Shown piece after piece: positions 1 to 12,120 of a stretch of DNA of 64,000 nucleotides. Position 1 is the stretch's first letter. The number at the start of each line of letters is the position of its first letter. A program made the translations under genes and the position numbers. Under the pieces are notes generated by a model. That model ran no database searches and was not told the origin of the DNA. It worked only from the letters and a program-made list of their open reading frames with translations. The stretch is from Breviolum minutum Mf 1.05b.01 (lineage: Eukaryota; Sar; Dinophyceae; Suessiales; Symbiodiniaceae), in NCBI GenBank assembly GCA_000507305.1, contig DF239033.1, positions 1-64,000 on the forward strand, written 5' to 3'.

Positions 1-15
1 CACACACACACACAC
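1..15. repeat. CA dinucleotide microsatellite at window edge
   Basis: The window opens inside a CA dinucleotide run. It may continue outside the window. Confidence 0.9.
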
Positions 16-1190
16 GATTGCGGAATATCATGCAAATTCCTACAAATCATGATCTTGAAGATCAAGTGAAATTATGCTTCTGCAATTGTATGTCCTGAAT
101 TGGGTCTTTCCCCAGCAGACAAAAACTAGTCCAAATGGCAAGGAATTCAGCACAGTAGAGAAACACTCTTGTGTTGCAAAAGATAATCTTGTGGTTTGTA
201 AGCGCATTGGTCACACCCGGTTGGTGCATGCATCACATACATCATAAATCTCTACAGTAGCCGTCGTAGGTTGAGGAGCTTCAACGACTGCAAGCAGCAG
301 CGGAGGATGCGCTGCAATGTCAAGCACGTTTAGAAGCTTGGCAGTGTCAAATCAAACCTGCGGACATTGGCCAAGACCAATCTACCTGTGAAATCATACA
401 ACCCCCGACCCGGCTGAAACGATGAACCTTCAGATATATATGTATAATTACAATAATATGCGGACACTAGATTTGGATTCCACATGATCGTGATTACAGT
501 CCAGAGACGAGATTAGGTGCAAACAACTTTGGAAAAAAGCTGTGATGCGCGGAAGAGTGTTGTGATGTTAAGTGGTTGCATGTGATTTGCATGTGTATGA
601 TTTTGGGAAGCTCCGATTCTCATGCCCATCTCTTTGAATGAAGGGTGGCCACCCGTTGCAATCACCTGGGATGGAGAGTTAGAAGATTGGGACGGCCATA
701 AGCTGCAGATAAGTTTATTTGTATACTGTAAACGGAACCACCCGTTTAGATACGATAGAATCCAAAGATGCATCAGGATTCGTTCACAGCACCTCTTGTT
801 TTTGCAGCTACGTGCCGTGATTCATTGTGGAACTGAGGTTTTCTGCAAGTTGGTGAATCACCTACTGCGTGAAGATTCTGTACATGCTTTGGTGAGGCAA
901 CAGTGAAGATTTGCGATCTTTTTCAGTATAGCCACATATACAGCTACCGCATATATACACACATATATGCATATACATTTAGATATATATATATATAATA
1001 TAGATATATGTATATAATCAAAATGAAAAATAGGCTTTCCAATCCGTTGTTGTGAATGGACTGTGTGACAGTCTGTGTTTCAATAGTACTGATACAACAG
1101 GTGCTATGGTCCAAACATGTCCAATAAACTAAACTCCCGATGTTTTATGATATGAGTATCGGACAAAATTAGGTATGACCAAAGTAGATC
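16..1190. other. Non-coding stretch
   Basis: I see no exon with both splice signals and codon-like composition here. A weak open frame at 622-906 (+) has no recognisable product. The stretch holds an AT-rich microsatellite of TATA/ATAT type at about 963-1020. Confidence 0.5.
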
Positions 1191-1218
1191 AAAGTAGTAT
1201 TGAGAGGGTCGTGGGGTT

Positions 1219-1329
1219 GCCATTGCTGCAAAACCGATAGGGACCCACCCTAAAACGATACCCAAAACGATACCATCAGGAAGGTTTGTACAAGGTGCCG
1301 CCACTGCAAAACCGATAGGGGCCCACCCT
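1219..1329 (+). repeat. Duplicated 33-bp unit
   Basis: A 33-bp unit at 1219-1251, containing CTGCAAAACCGATAGGG, recurs at 1297-1329 with a few substitutions. The 45 bp between the copies also contains a doubled AAAACGATACC-type motif. This looks like a local tandem duplication in non-coding DNA. Confidence 0.8.
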
Positions 1330-1454
1330 ACTTAAGGATGTCCCTTCACCATGTACCAAATTTTGTCCGTAACTCATATGTAGAAGTGGATGGTTATATT
1401 GTCATACACCCAGGTGAACAAGTGCAGCGGGGGTAACGAAAAGCAAGCTCGCGA

Positions 1455-1522
1455 GTGTGCAAGTTTACACTTAGCACAGAAATATCATTGTTCATTTCTG
1501 TGCTAAGTGTAAACTTGCACAC
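1455..1522. repeat. Perfect 29-bp inverted repeat (hairpin), 10-nt loop
   Basis: The arm at 1455-1483 (starting GTGTGCAAGTTTACAC) is exactly reverse-complementary to 1494-1522, with a 10-nt loop at 1484-1493. A perfect 29-bp stem is too long for chance in 64 kb. It could be a palindromic end of a small transposon, a recent inverted duplication, or an RNA hairpin. No coding frame is needed to explain it. Confidence 0.9.
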
Positions 1523-1695
1523 CCGAAAACGTCTAAGAACCGATAAGCTTGTCAAAGATGTCACAAATGCTATGTTTTTATTTTTTTTTGAATTTATATT
1601 TTTCCCATGATATCCCCATTTTTTCGTGACATACCCAAACACTTCCGTCCTGTTTCGCTTAGATTTCCGCTTTCATCTCCACCAGGTCTCAGGCC

Positions 1696-2004
1696 ATGGC
1701 ATTGGTGCAGATGGTGGAGGAGGCACCACACCTCTGTTGTTTTGCCTGGGAAAAACCTCGTTTACCTCGTTCACTTGCGCAAGTGATTTTGTTGGCACCA
1801 AGTGATGCTGCAGTCAAGGTGCTGTTCGGTCTCAAAGAGACCTCTATTGGAAATATAGCTCAGGCCATGGCCTGCCCCCCGGGAGGAGACACGTCAGAGT
1901 TTTCAGTGCAGAACCACCCAGGAAGTGAGATCCACTGTTACTGGGAGAGGATCATCCTAAACTACCTGTATACACCATATTGTCTTGACTGTCCAGAGCT
2001 TTGA
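1696..2004 (+). CDS. Possible exon, unknown protein
   Basis: A frame of 102 codons opens at an ATG in GCCATGG context just after CTCAG. The translation (MALVQMVEEAPHLC...) is mixed and globular in composition up to about residue 70, but no family is recognised. No clear donor was chosen, and the frame ends at TGA at 2002-2004. It could be a first exon or chance. Nothing comparable is seen on the other strand. Confidence 0.3.
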   Translation: MALVQMVEEAPHLCCFAWEKPRLPRSLAQVILLAPSDAAVKVLFGLKETSIGNIAQAMACPPGGDTSEFSVQNHPGSEIHCYWERIILNYLYTPYCLDCPEL

Positions 2005-2245
2005 CATGCTGGAATTGCGGTCGTTGAACGCAACAGAAGATCATTTTCGAACGGAACGATCATCTCTCCTACAGATGTATATGCACATGGTTATGTATAC
2101 CACTTGCCGATAGATAGAACAACGATATGCAATTTTCAAATTCTTGTTATTAGTACTATCTACAATCATCCATAATCTATATAATCATTATGATTAAGTT
2201 ATTGATATTACATTAATGTAGCAGCCGTTCATAGGTAGCTACTCA

Positions 2246-2345
2246 TCATCCCATATCTGCCAGGCCCATTGGACCATGGTCCTCGAGGCGCTCAAAGAGA
2301 AGCGCCGTCGCCAAGATGGCGGGGGTTCGGGAGCAGCCATCAAGC
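2246..2345 (-). CDS. Possible terminal exon, strand unresolved
   Basis: On the - strand a long pyrimidine run followed by CCCCAAG precedes a short G/C-ending frame that stops soon after (…LFERLEDHGPMGLADMG, stop). A second - frame stops nearby (…QIWDDE, stop). On the + strand, TCTGCCAG at about 2264 opens a Lys/Arg-rich frame (VLEALKEKRRRQDGG). All three readings have coding-like codons and only one can be right. No homology is recognised. Confidence 0.3.
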
Positions 2346-2799
2346 TGACCTTGGGGAAAAAAAAAGGATCTTCGGTGATCAATGGAATCAATGGTTGTTT
2401 GGTTGTTGATTTGCCAGGATCTGGTTGGTTGCTGAGTACTGTTTGGGTTTTGCGATTTCTGTTGCATCTTGGAAGTTGTCCGATTTGAAATATATACGGT
2501 TTCTGGTGGATCAAGTGACTGGATGTTGTATGCAGCCATTTTGACGCTTCAGCCAGCTGACAAGATGAATCAAAAACAGTCAGTGCGTGGACACGCCTCA
2601 CTTCGTCAACAAAAACAACCCCAACATACAGCAAGTATCCAGATAAAGCAGCACCAGTTGATTTGATAGCACCAGCACCTGTTCCGATCGGCCGATGGAT
2701 ACGGATCACACATCGCAGATCTTTGTTTTTCTTTGTGTTTTCTCAAAGTCAGATGGCACTTGTTGGTCGAGATGACCCAACGAAAAAAGGACATGGACT

Positions 2800-5650
2800 T
2801 GCCTCAGACATTAAACAATTTGCCGCTTGGCCATGAGCAAAGAGTTCAAAGTCTCTGCTAAGGCCTTGGGAATGAGGTGTTCAAAACGTCCACATAGAAA
2901 TATGTAGAAATGATTTTGCCAGCTCAGGTTTGAACTTCATTCCTCGATTTACACTTTAAAACAAGTGGGTTGAATGTGTCTTGTGGGTCGGACCTCTAAA
3001 TATGTAGAGCTTTGTGAGTACAGCGCCATGGGTAGCAAAGACATTGGCAAGGGCTTGAAACATTCCAGTTGAATGAACTACCGATATCTACATTGTTTAC
3101 ATTCACGATGTGTACAGTTACTTTGCTTGGGAGTGGTGCAGATGAGATTCAGCACGTTTAGTGATGCCTAGAAATCTCATCTCATGACCCAATGATTTTT
3201 TTTCCGGTGTCGTTCTTGCATGGCAGCAAAATCATGCAGCCTTGCCAGGTAGATGCCACGGGGACTTCTAGGCCATGCTCCCTAACCAGGGAAGGGCATG
3301 TTCAACATCACCCTTTATCGGATGGAATTGAAAAGTTGGAGGAACATCGCTAGCTGTGTACTTGGCATGAAGCCAGGTAACATGCCCCTCCGCGTGGAAT
3401 GATTGCTGCATTATTGTGGAGTTAAAACCAAAAAATAACCTGTGGATACTGTATGTACTGTATATGAATTATCATGAGCAGTTGCAAAATGTTACACTGC
3501 CTGAGGCAGTCTGTGGCACCAGTTGTCAAAATCGGGAAGGTCGTCACACCATTATACAACCTGTAGGAGGAGCTTGGCCAAACACATAGATGACATAGGC
3601 ATCAACCAACTCTGAATTGAACTCCGCTCGTAAAGTCTGAGCCAGCTAAGTTTGACAGTCCCCACAGCAATAAAACGCCGTGAGATTGAGAATATAGGTA
3701 ACATTGGCTTTGCGGCAAAACTGCATTTGTCTAATATGATTTCCAGTCGGCAAGCCAAAGCCAGGCACTCGATCATCCATCGCTGCCAGATTTGAAGCTG
3801 CCACTCGGTGCCAAGTGTCCCAAGTTGTACAGTTTTCCGCCAGTTGAGGATATAGATACTGTAAAAACACGACATGAAACAATTTTTGGCTTCAAACTTC
3901 AGGTGCTGGCATTGTAAGATCACGACAACTCAAGCTCACGTAAAATCTGCCAAAGGCGCAGAAGTCAGCTCCAGCGAAGACCTCTGGAACGACAGAAATT
4001 GCTTGGACCTGGCATGAGGAGGAGCAGCAAAGTGGTGAAACGTGTTCAGCTCACCATGGTGACATGTTTTGCTGGGAAATTTGGATCAATTTGCGATATT
4101 TGATTTTTCTGATGATTTTGATTCACATGCAAATTTATGTAACATATATCATCCAGTGCGTTGACACTACCGACTATCTTGACACTTCGTTTGACAACCA
4201 TCCAAACCCACCGATCTATTGTCTTTGAAGATCGATTTATCCATTTGGATTCGTTTGGAACCTAATATGATAATTTATTGCTGGAGAGAGAGATGTAGAT
4301 GCTCAGTCTCGGTGAAGTGTCTCAAAGCTGATGTATTTGAAGTTTGGTGGCCTTCACGAGCAAGCCAAGAATGGTGAATGGTGTGGATGGTCATCACGTA
4401 ACACCCCACGTGTCATCAGCTTACTTTGAATGGTGAAAACGTTGAACTTGTTCGCGCAGGAGGAGAGATCCCTGCCACTGTTGCTCCCCGTGGCTTTGAA
4501 GAACAACTTTGCGGATGGGGCATCTCGGCAAGATTTCATCAGGATCAGGGGATACCGTTCAACCATGCTGACCAAGATCTGGGTGATTTTTCATATTTCT
4601 GTCGCATAGAATGGATAAGAACACCTAATATAGTTGCTGGATGTTACTTGATTTATCCTAGAAACTTGTAGGATCTTCTAAGTTTGCAGGCATATCTCTA
4701 CGTACGCCATGGCGCACAAGAGAATCCTAAGGTGTAAACAGCAGATATCCATTTAATCATTGTCATATTGTACTTATTTTTCAGATAGATATATGAAAGA
4801 AGCGATAAAGAATATCAAGGCGCATGTATAGATGCCACAACTCCCCGAAAAAAAAGCAGTTTAGTAAGATGATGAGAGACCAAGACATGGGACTTGCACC
4901 GTCTATGAATCTATTTTCCATTTGGTACTGGTATGTATCCATTGGTTGATCCTGCGGCAAAGTTTTTCCCCACCAAGCCTCACTGGCAGCAACAGGCCCT
5001 CATTAGGGTGAAGTTCGTTGAGAAGCCTGATGTACCGTCGCTCGGCATGACCTAAAATAGAGCGAGATGTGTGAGATTGTGTAGCTACTCTTTTTGTGGG
5101 ACAACAAGCTTGGTGGTTGTGGATGACACGATGATGCTGTCATATAACAATCCTGAATATGATAGATTGTGCGCGATCACCATGCATATTTGTGTTATGT
5201 ACGTGCTCTTTTCTCCTACATGCACCAGTACAAATATATAAATAGAATATATATGTAGATAGAGACACTATACATATACGGATCTTCATGTTCAAAGAAG
5301 AGTCAGTGTCAATTTGCTATGTCTCGGCATTGCAAAAGAAACTCATTGCACCTTGCCGAACTAATTGAGGGAGAACCTGAGAAGCAAACCCCTAGATGGT
5401 GGGGTTCATCCTTTGGAAACATCCCCGGGTAGCATCAAATGACATCGATATGCCAGGGTTTCAGGCCAAGTCCATCCAATCTCAAACGCCTCGATTGATG
5501 ATTTGATTTCCCAAGGTTCTTTGTGCGGGCGAACGATGAAACTTGGTGAGCAACTGCTTGGTATAGGAGTGTTCAGCCAGAGGAGTTTTGAAAGATAGCG
5601 ACATTATGGGAAGTTGGAAGCGGAACTTGGATTGGTTTTTTAAATTTGCT
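2800..5650. other. Mostly non-coding stretch with weak open frames
   Basis: The only candidate is a - strand stretch at about 3545-3800. There, frames with residues such as VPGFGLPTGNHIRQ and a possible last exon ending GQAPPTGCIMV then stop follow a CTCAG acceptor. No family is recognised and boundaries are uncertain. The rest is intron-like or intergenic. Confidence 0.3.
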
Positions 5651-5699
5651 GCAACTGAATGACAATTCCTGCAAAGAATCTTCCCCCCTTGTCTCGCAG

Positions 5700-5799
5700 G
5701 TTTGTGTCCGAAATCCATGCCAAACTCAATGGAATTCCTGTGAACGATTCTATGCTGACCATCTCTTTTGCATATCCTTTGGCGAGCTCGACTTTGCAA
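5700..5799 (+). CDS. Probable internal exon, unknown protein
   Basis: A pyrimidine-rich acceptor ending GTCTCGCAG precedes a frame reading FVSEIHAKLNGIPVND and on to SSTLQ, then GTTGTG as a possible donor. Length is 1 + 33 codons. Composition is that of a globular protein, with no family recognised. The - strand is also open here for 98 codons, so the strand is not certain. Neighbouring candidate exons follow at about 5975. Confidence 0.45.
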
Positions 5800-5971
5800 G
5801 TTGTGAAGAAAACACGTGGAAAACAAACACCTTGCTCCAAAAAGCGCTGATGACCTATGAAAATCCCTTCAGTTGGGGAAGGAACACCTGTGGTTTTCCT
5901 CACCAGGGCTGAACCGATCATCCAACCGATCATCAAAAACTAGAGGTGCGGGTCCACGACCAAGGAATACT

Positions 5972-6141
5972 ATTCAGATCGGTTGAAGACTGGAGCGATC
6001 TCCATTACCAAGTCTATCCTCAACGCAGCTTCTTGGCTTTTTGCAATGCTGAGAAATTCGTTCAGTCGTGTTCTCACATCAAGCAGTTCGCATGTACACA
6101 TCAGCCTCGCGCTATCCCTTACTGTGATATTGCAGGTTGGA
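5972..6141. CDS. Probable exon, strand unresolved
   Basis: On the + strand the frame VEDWSDLHYQVYPQRSFLAF runs to a donor GCAG/GTTGG at 6135. On the - strand a frame starting after CATTGCCAG reads NITVRDSARLMCTCELLDV and ends NRSE then stop at 5970-5972, with helix-like composition. Both have splice signals. I slightly prefer the - strand on composition, but the exon at 5700 argues for +. No function is assigned. Confidence 0.35.
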
Positions 6142-6199
6142 ATTCCTGGCAATGACAAGCGGGCAATGCTTGAACATGCAGATGAAAGTGAGCCTTGTC

Positions 6200-7600
6200 A
6201 ATGAGAGTTGGGCCTCGATTTATCACACTGCAGACTGGGGGCATTGCAGGGTTGTTGAGACTATCTAGTGCTGAGGGGCCGGAAAAGACCAGATTCAATA
6301 GGGCATGAACATTTAGTGGCTGTTTGGAATCGAGCAGCCAGTGGTACTGTGATGCTTGCGAAGCAATCACTTGTCATTGACTTGACCAGCAAGGGCTGGT
6401 GGATTACCATAGAAACCAAAGGGCCAAAACAGAGAGCTCAGTCTGTCTTTGATAAGCTCAGGATAGCCCTCCCAAAGCAGCAGGGGTTCAAACCATCAGT
6501 CAAGAAGGCCCATTAGGAATTCACCCAGCCTGCAAAAGCGGCTTGTGGAAGCCTATCAAGCTTTTGGATAAGCGCGTGCCATTTACAGGGGCAAACAAAT
6601 ACATGATATATCATGACAATCCCGCCAACCCCCAACCCCCTTCAGAAGTATCTGGGCAAACACATGCATGCTTCAAAAAATTGGTATCTTTTTACTTTAT
6701 GACCCAATTTCATACAGCAACTAATTTGACATCCATGTTGTTTCCCCCCTTCCTGTGAAACCACAGCTTTCCTCAGGACATCATGTTGCCACGTATTGCT
6801 CCATCTACTGAGGCAGCTATGTTGAAACAGATGGTCATGGTCATCAGCAATGTCTTTCTGTCGAAACGTCAGCTCCTTAAGTGGAGGAAACAGCGGTGAA
6901 ATTGGAAGTCAACTTGAAGGTTGCGACTTGATGGACTTAGACGGATAGAAGGATACGTTGAAGCAGAGTTGTTTTGATGTATTGTTGTAGGTTATTTAGT
7001 ATAGGTTTTCAACATTGGAAGATGATGGAACGCGGTTCCTACTTGCTGGACCTACAGAGCAGCAGATGTTAGAGAAGCAGACCACCAAGGGGACTTGTGG
7101 CACTTGCAGCTGGCCATGATGCAGCAGAGGTGGGATCTGCTTTTTGAGTGTGCGCATGGTCCTGGCTTTGGGATCTTCAAAATCTCGATGGGCTGAAAGT
7201 GGCATTTTTTTCTTGTACTGGTATTTAAGTTCCGGGTTCCTTACATAGTGTGCATGTGGACAACTGGCAGCTGTGACAGGGGACGAATCATTTATTGCGG
7301 CTACAGCCAAAACTTTTCTGAACACGTGCCAAAGAGCAGTATTGTGCCTTGACTGACTGGATTGTCTTGTAGGGGTTACTGGGGATGGTCCATTGAGCTC
7401 GTAGCTCACGTTTGCATGAAGATGTGTTCTTTGCCGCTCAGTGCCTTGTATCTGTGAGCAGTTGTTCCAGTAGATGGTCCATTGCTGTGAAATGGAAGTA
7501 CTTGTTAGATTAACTATGATCTTTAGTCCCATAGAGGAGTTGTGTCCCACATTCCTGTTCTGAATTCCTGTCCATGTCATTTCTCTCCACACCCACGGAT
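6200..7600. other. No firmly supported gene
   Basis: Open frames occur on both strands, the longest being 217 codons on the - strand ending at 6996. None combines an acceptor, a donor and recognisable homology. A + strand stretch at about 6380-6480 (GWWITIETKGPKQRAQ) is possible coding. Confidence 0.3.
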
Positions 7601-7618
7601 CCCCGAAAACATTGCAAG

Positions 7619-8980
7619 GAGAAGCTCCTTGGCATGGATGGCAAGCCAATCTTTTGTGGAAGCGTTGGAGTCAAAACCGACGTGGTTTTTAGGCACCGCT
7701 GTCAGTGAACATATTCAAACTGGGCCGGATCACTGGATCACTGATGTGTGTGAGGCCACATGTTTTTGGGAGGGGGATTGTAATTAGATATTTCATGATA
7801 TTTCACGGGGCGAGATGCAAATAGTTATATAGATCAGCTTGTCATGAACTTAGGATAACTCGGGTAGGAGATGGTAGGAGTATCTTACCAGACATGATAT
7901 GAAATTCAACTGCCTTCCGAATGGATGTAGGAGACCAATGTCGTTTGTAACTGCGTTGCCCGTTTGCAGGTCTTCCAGTGCGCACATGTTCCTCCTAATC
8001 GAGGTAAGTGCTGATTTGTCTCTTGTTTGCCTTGGTTTAAGTGCGAAGTATGGATGAGTTTTGGTTTGGAAATGCTCGGAATTTCAGCACTTGAGTAGAA
8101 ACCTTGAACATTAGCTGGCCCCAAGTAGGGAACACGCACAAGATAGGATCTGTGGTTGTGGAAGCTGTGCACCAGGTGCTCGTGCAAGCGGAAGTAGGTA
8201 GAAATCATGCTGATGTTGAATTTGCGATTTGGGGAGGTGTTTCTGACAAGAAGCGGCCAGCATGTAAATAGTGTTGTCAGTTAAAACGCAAACAGATTTA
8301 CACGTTTTTTTTTTTCCAGCTCACCTGGGATCTGGTATACCATCTGAGGTTTCAGTATGGCCTGATGGGCCTTCCATACTGGCAAATCCTGCTGGATTGT
8401 TTAGGCACACCATCGGGACCATCGTTTTGCTCTTTCGAATTGTGTTGAAGCTCAAAGTCTCAATGCCTGTTGAACCTGCAGGATGGGATACATTTTGGAT
8501 GTTCAGGACATTTTTGCCACAACATTTCCTGACTTCCAGAATTGTTGTAGCACCACTACCGCCAAATCAGAAGTTGATATTCTAAACTTTTGTACTTTGT
8601 GGGATGTGTTATTTTTTAAATATTTTTTTAGGGGGGAGCCTTCCAGGTCAATGCATTGAGCGTGTGTGCGTGGCATCTGGTACGCGGATGAGTGTCTTTG
8701 CTGGATGATTGTGGTTCCAAAAACACCGAGGTTTGGGGTGTTTTTGGATGTGCCTAAACTATCCTAAACTGCAGTGGTTTTTTCGTCAGGTCACTACATC
8801 CGCGTCCTCCTTTTTGCACGGAGGAAGCCAACGGTGGGTGTGACGCCTCTGCGCAGTGCCTCGTCCACGCGGAAGGAGTTCAGTGCGTACGGGCCGCCTG
8901 AGAACCACCAGGACTGGAGGGGATTGGATGAGCGACAAGGATGTTGTTCACAGTTGGAGTTATGCCATGAATTGCAGTGA
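7619..8980 (+). CDS. Partial multi-exon gene, unknown protein (3' end)
   Basis: Three + strand segments look like exons. At 7619-7692 the frame EKLLGMDGKPIFCGSV follows TTGCAAG and ends at a GC donor. At 8320-8404 the frame LTWDLVYHLRFQYGLMGLP follows a long T-run and CCAG, ending at a GC donor. At 8790-8980 the last exon follows TTTTCGTCAG, reads HYIRVLLFARRKPTVG and ends CHELQ then stop, with strongly G/C-ending codons. The last exon is the best supported. Whether the three belong to one transcript is inference, since phases between the first two were not fully matched. No family is recognised. Confidence 0.55.
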
Positions 8981-10259
8981 AATATAATTTATATAATTGA
9001 TATGAATATTATGAATATGTGGTGTTATTTGATATTTTTGTCTATGTCTTTTTGTTTTTCTCGAAAGATTTCCAGAGCGGACAACATATCGTAGTCACTC
9101 ATGGTTCAAGCATTTTCAAGCTATATTATCAGAATAAGTAGCGTTTCTTTTTGAGTTTGATGCACAGTGTGAAACTAGGACAAGGTGAATCTTTGGCAGA
9201 ATCCTCTCACACATTTCTTCATGACCAGAAGCACTAGATTGACACAGGACTACTACGATGTGATTTTCGAGGGCTATGCCTCAGCCATGCCCTCCCCACA
9301 TGAGCTGCGTAGCCGTGTGACTTGACAACACAGTGAGACATCACGTGGTGGGAACTGAATGAAAATACTAGATGATATTATGGTAATATATGATTTATAT
9401 GATTTAAATATTAAAGAATTTGGAAAATAATTGCAAATATATGGCGTATATAGAACATGATGAACATGATGGGAATTGGAAGTTGATCTCAGATCTTATC
9501 ATTCCTGGTCTCAAGAGGTGAAGAGTCCATTGGGATCAAATGAGGTGTCAGCAATTTTCCTGACCCTCCTGGAAGAGGAGAAGAGTCTCAACTGCAGATG
9601 CTATGGGGCAGGCTTGTATTTGTGATGAACATGATTTGAGATGAATCAACGTGAAGGAACTCAATACAACTCCAAAATGGTATTTGACCCAACTACCAAG
9701 TCTTATTTCACAGGTAAAAGGTTTGGCTCGGGTTCAGAGGTGCAAGAGGGCTCAGCAACATTCATCAACATCCGTCTTATTCTTGCCTCAGGAAATACCA
9801 GAGAGACCCGGAAGAGTGGGTAAGGCAACAGAAGGAAACGCCGCCAGATCAAGGGGCCTCTTGGCAACAAGATTTGAAATCAAGGCATCCAAGACCCTGG
9901 GGTGACTCCAATTAACGGTAGTTGGGCAACCAAGCATTTTGCTTGGAACGGTTCATCTCCGTTCCTCCTCAGTTCGGGAGCCAATTTTTGGGGGACAACA
10001 AGTCAACAGCTACCTAAGGCTAGCCCTTGGGGACGCATGAGAGCTGGTGAGTTGGTTGAATCAGAGCAAGGCGGAAGGGCCTTGGAATTCTTTCTCCGAT
10101 CCGTTGGATCCCTATCCGATTAATTGATTCTGATGTTACTATAGCGACAGGTGATCAAGAGGTCAAGGGGTGGGGTACGCGTCTTTTTAAAGGTTTTTTT
10201 AACGATTCTTCGAGCAATTTTTGAGTGTACATTTTGGCAACTGGCGCCGACCTATGCAG

Positions 10260-10670
10260 GCAACTTTCTGGAGTGTTTGAACTTGGCTTTGAACCACTTT
10301 GACCAGCACCACTTAGATCGTCTTTTGAAAGTCAGTGGCCAGGCGCTGCGTTTGGGGCGAACAAAGGTTTGGGAAAGAGTCCAAACTTGCAATTTCAATT
10401 CATGTTTTTTCAAGCCCGCGATTTTCAGTCAACACTTCAATAATATTCAATAATCATATTCTCTTCTCAGATTGGTATCTCAAGGACCCGCCTGCCTCCT
10501 TGTGCAGCACAGAAGCTTGCACAACAGGTGGTGGTCATCATGACTGCTGGATGCGGTTTGATCCGAACCAGAAGCAAGGAGCTCTACCTTTTGACCAATC
10601 GGCGATGCACCTTGACCAGCTTGCTTCTGCTGTGGTCTCATCACTGGATGACATGCAAATTATTGTGTGA
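10260..10670 (+). CDS. 3' end of a multi-exon gene, unknown protein
   Basis: Exon 10260-10366 follows the acceptor CCTATGCAG, reads FLECLNLALNHFDQHHLDRL then LKVSGQALRLGRTK, and ends in phase 0 at AAG/GTTTGG. The last exon, 10485-10670, follows TATCTCAAG in phase 0, starts DPPASLCSTEACTTGGGHHD, and ends SSLDDMQIIV then stop. The two join in frame. The first part looks helical. The second is Cys/His-containing and then acidic. I do not recognise the family. Upstream exons (possibly around 9790-9820, with a strong GTAAGG donor) are likely. Confidence 0.6.
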
Positions 10671-11057
10671 CTTTTTTTTGGGGGGAAATGCTTGATTGCA
10701 CTGTATTAAGCCCCGGTTGCTTCAGCCAAATGTAAGATGGAAGGGCCATGCCTAGACTTTTCAGCAGAAACTAGAGATCGTGAGTTCATTGAGGGATCTT
10801 ATGATGGACTGGTGACTGGGCGACCTTTTATGGGTCATCTTGAGCCCCAACCCTGGCTCCAGGCATTGCAGCAGGGCACACCTCCTTCCGCCTAGTGGGA
10901 GTGAAAGATCCGCCTTGGCATCGTGTACCATGGATCCAATGGCCAGGACGAGCGGGGAAGTTTGAGGGAAACGTCCCTTGGAAATGTGTTTGAAATGATC
11001 GAAACGTGGATGTGTGGATGGGGCTAGTTTCAACACGTTTTTTTGAACTCCGTGCAG

Positions 11058-12120
11058 GCAATCGAAAGCAGGCAACAACTTCAATAGCCTACAGTGAACT
11101 GCATCCATTATGGCGTTTCAAAATCAGGATTCAGGAGGTGAGAGGCCATCATTTCGATGAGATACGAATTGTTTGGTCCAGGAGGCCCTACCTTCGGAGA
11201 TTTGGTGGTTCCTTCACAGTTCCCGAGCTGCAAAGTTTGCTGTTTCACAAAGGCCAAGGGAAAATGGCACCGGAAAAAAGGAGGCCTTTCCCAACAAAAT
11301 CCCAACTCAGCTTCAACATGTTTCATCCTTTTTCCATTTTCAGTTGCCTTGTTAGTTTCGAGAGGGTCTTGAACTTGATTGCCATGCTGGACTTTGAGGC
11401 CACCGGAATGGGAAGGTGACCGCTTGTCACCATTCCCTTCGTGGTTGTCGTACATTCCATACCAGGAAGGGGGCAGGGGGGCAGCAGTGACAGAATTATT
11501 GGCATCAACAGCCGGTGATTTTTTGCTGTTGATGATTGCTGAATGGTACAATCTGTATAAGTATAACATTGGTCAGTAGAGCCTAGATGATGCAAGGTGA
11601 AACATTGGCAAGCCTCAACTGCCCGCTTCAGGAGGCTGTCTTCTGCCCTTGCCTTGACAACAAAGAACCTTGGCAGTGTTTGGTTTTCTCATCTAAGAAA
11701 GAGAGATTGAAAATGGAAAGGCCCCAACAAGAAAGTACCCAAATACCTCTTGATGGCAAATTCATATAATTTTATAGATACATTTTTCTGAAGGCCCAGT
11801 AGCCTTCAAAGGGCACATGATCCAGGCAAGGTCCAGTTCTTCATTTGGATGTGCTCTCTTGAGTCCCAATTTATTTGTAGTCCAGCAACTTAACATAACT
11901 TTAACAGTTTATTCTTTGACATATTTGGTGCTTCACCGTTGCTGGAACCATGGTTTCGGGCGCCAAGGATTGGGTAAAGGCAGGCTTCCTGCCATTGCTC
12001 GACTCGCCAGTGGCATCCAGCCTGCCCCTGCCACCAGTGCCTCATTGGAACAACGAGATTTGCACCTTGCAGGAGCAGCCCAAACGAGCGATGCAGGCTG
12101 GAGATGGATCCGAAAGATGA
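11058..12120 (+). CDS. Partial multi-exon gene, unknown protein (3' end)
   Basis: Exon 11058-11137 (acceptor CCGTGCAG, donor GAG/GTGAGA) reads NRKQATTSIAYSELHPLWRF and on to IQE. Exon 11344-11415 (acceptor CCATTTTCAG, donor AG/GTGACC) reads CLVSFERVLNLIAMLDFEAT then GMGR. The last exon 11968-12120 (acceptor CGCCAAG) starts DWVKAGFLPLLDSPVASS and ends MQAGDGSER then stop, with strongly G/C-ending codons. A short exon near 11632 may lie between. LDFEATG resembles motif I of DEDD 3'-5' exonucleases, but the other motifs were not found, so this is only a hint. Joining the three into one gene is inference from order, strand and spacing. Confidence 0.55.

Noticed and set aside
2530-2552. CAGCCATTTTGACGCTTCAG as a spliced-leader relic
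   Set aside because: Only about 10 bases match without gaps, which is expected by chance.
6996-7649. 217-codon open frame on the - strand
   Set aside because: A run this long is borderline by chance in 64 kb. There is no recognisable domain or splice pair, and it overlaps a better + strand exon at 7619-7692.
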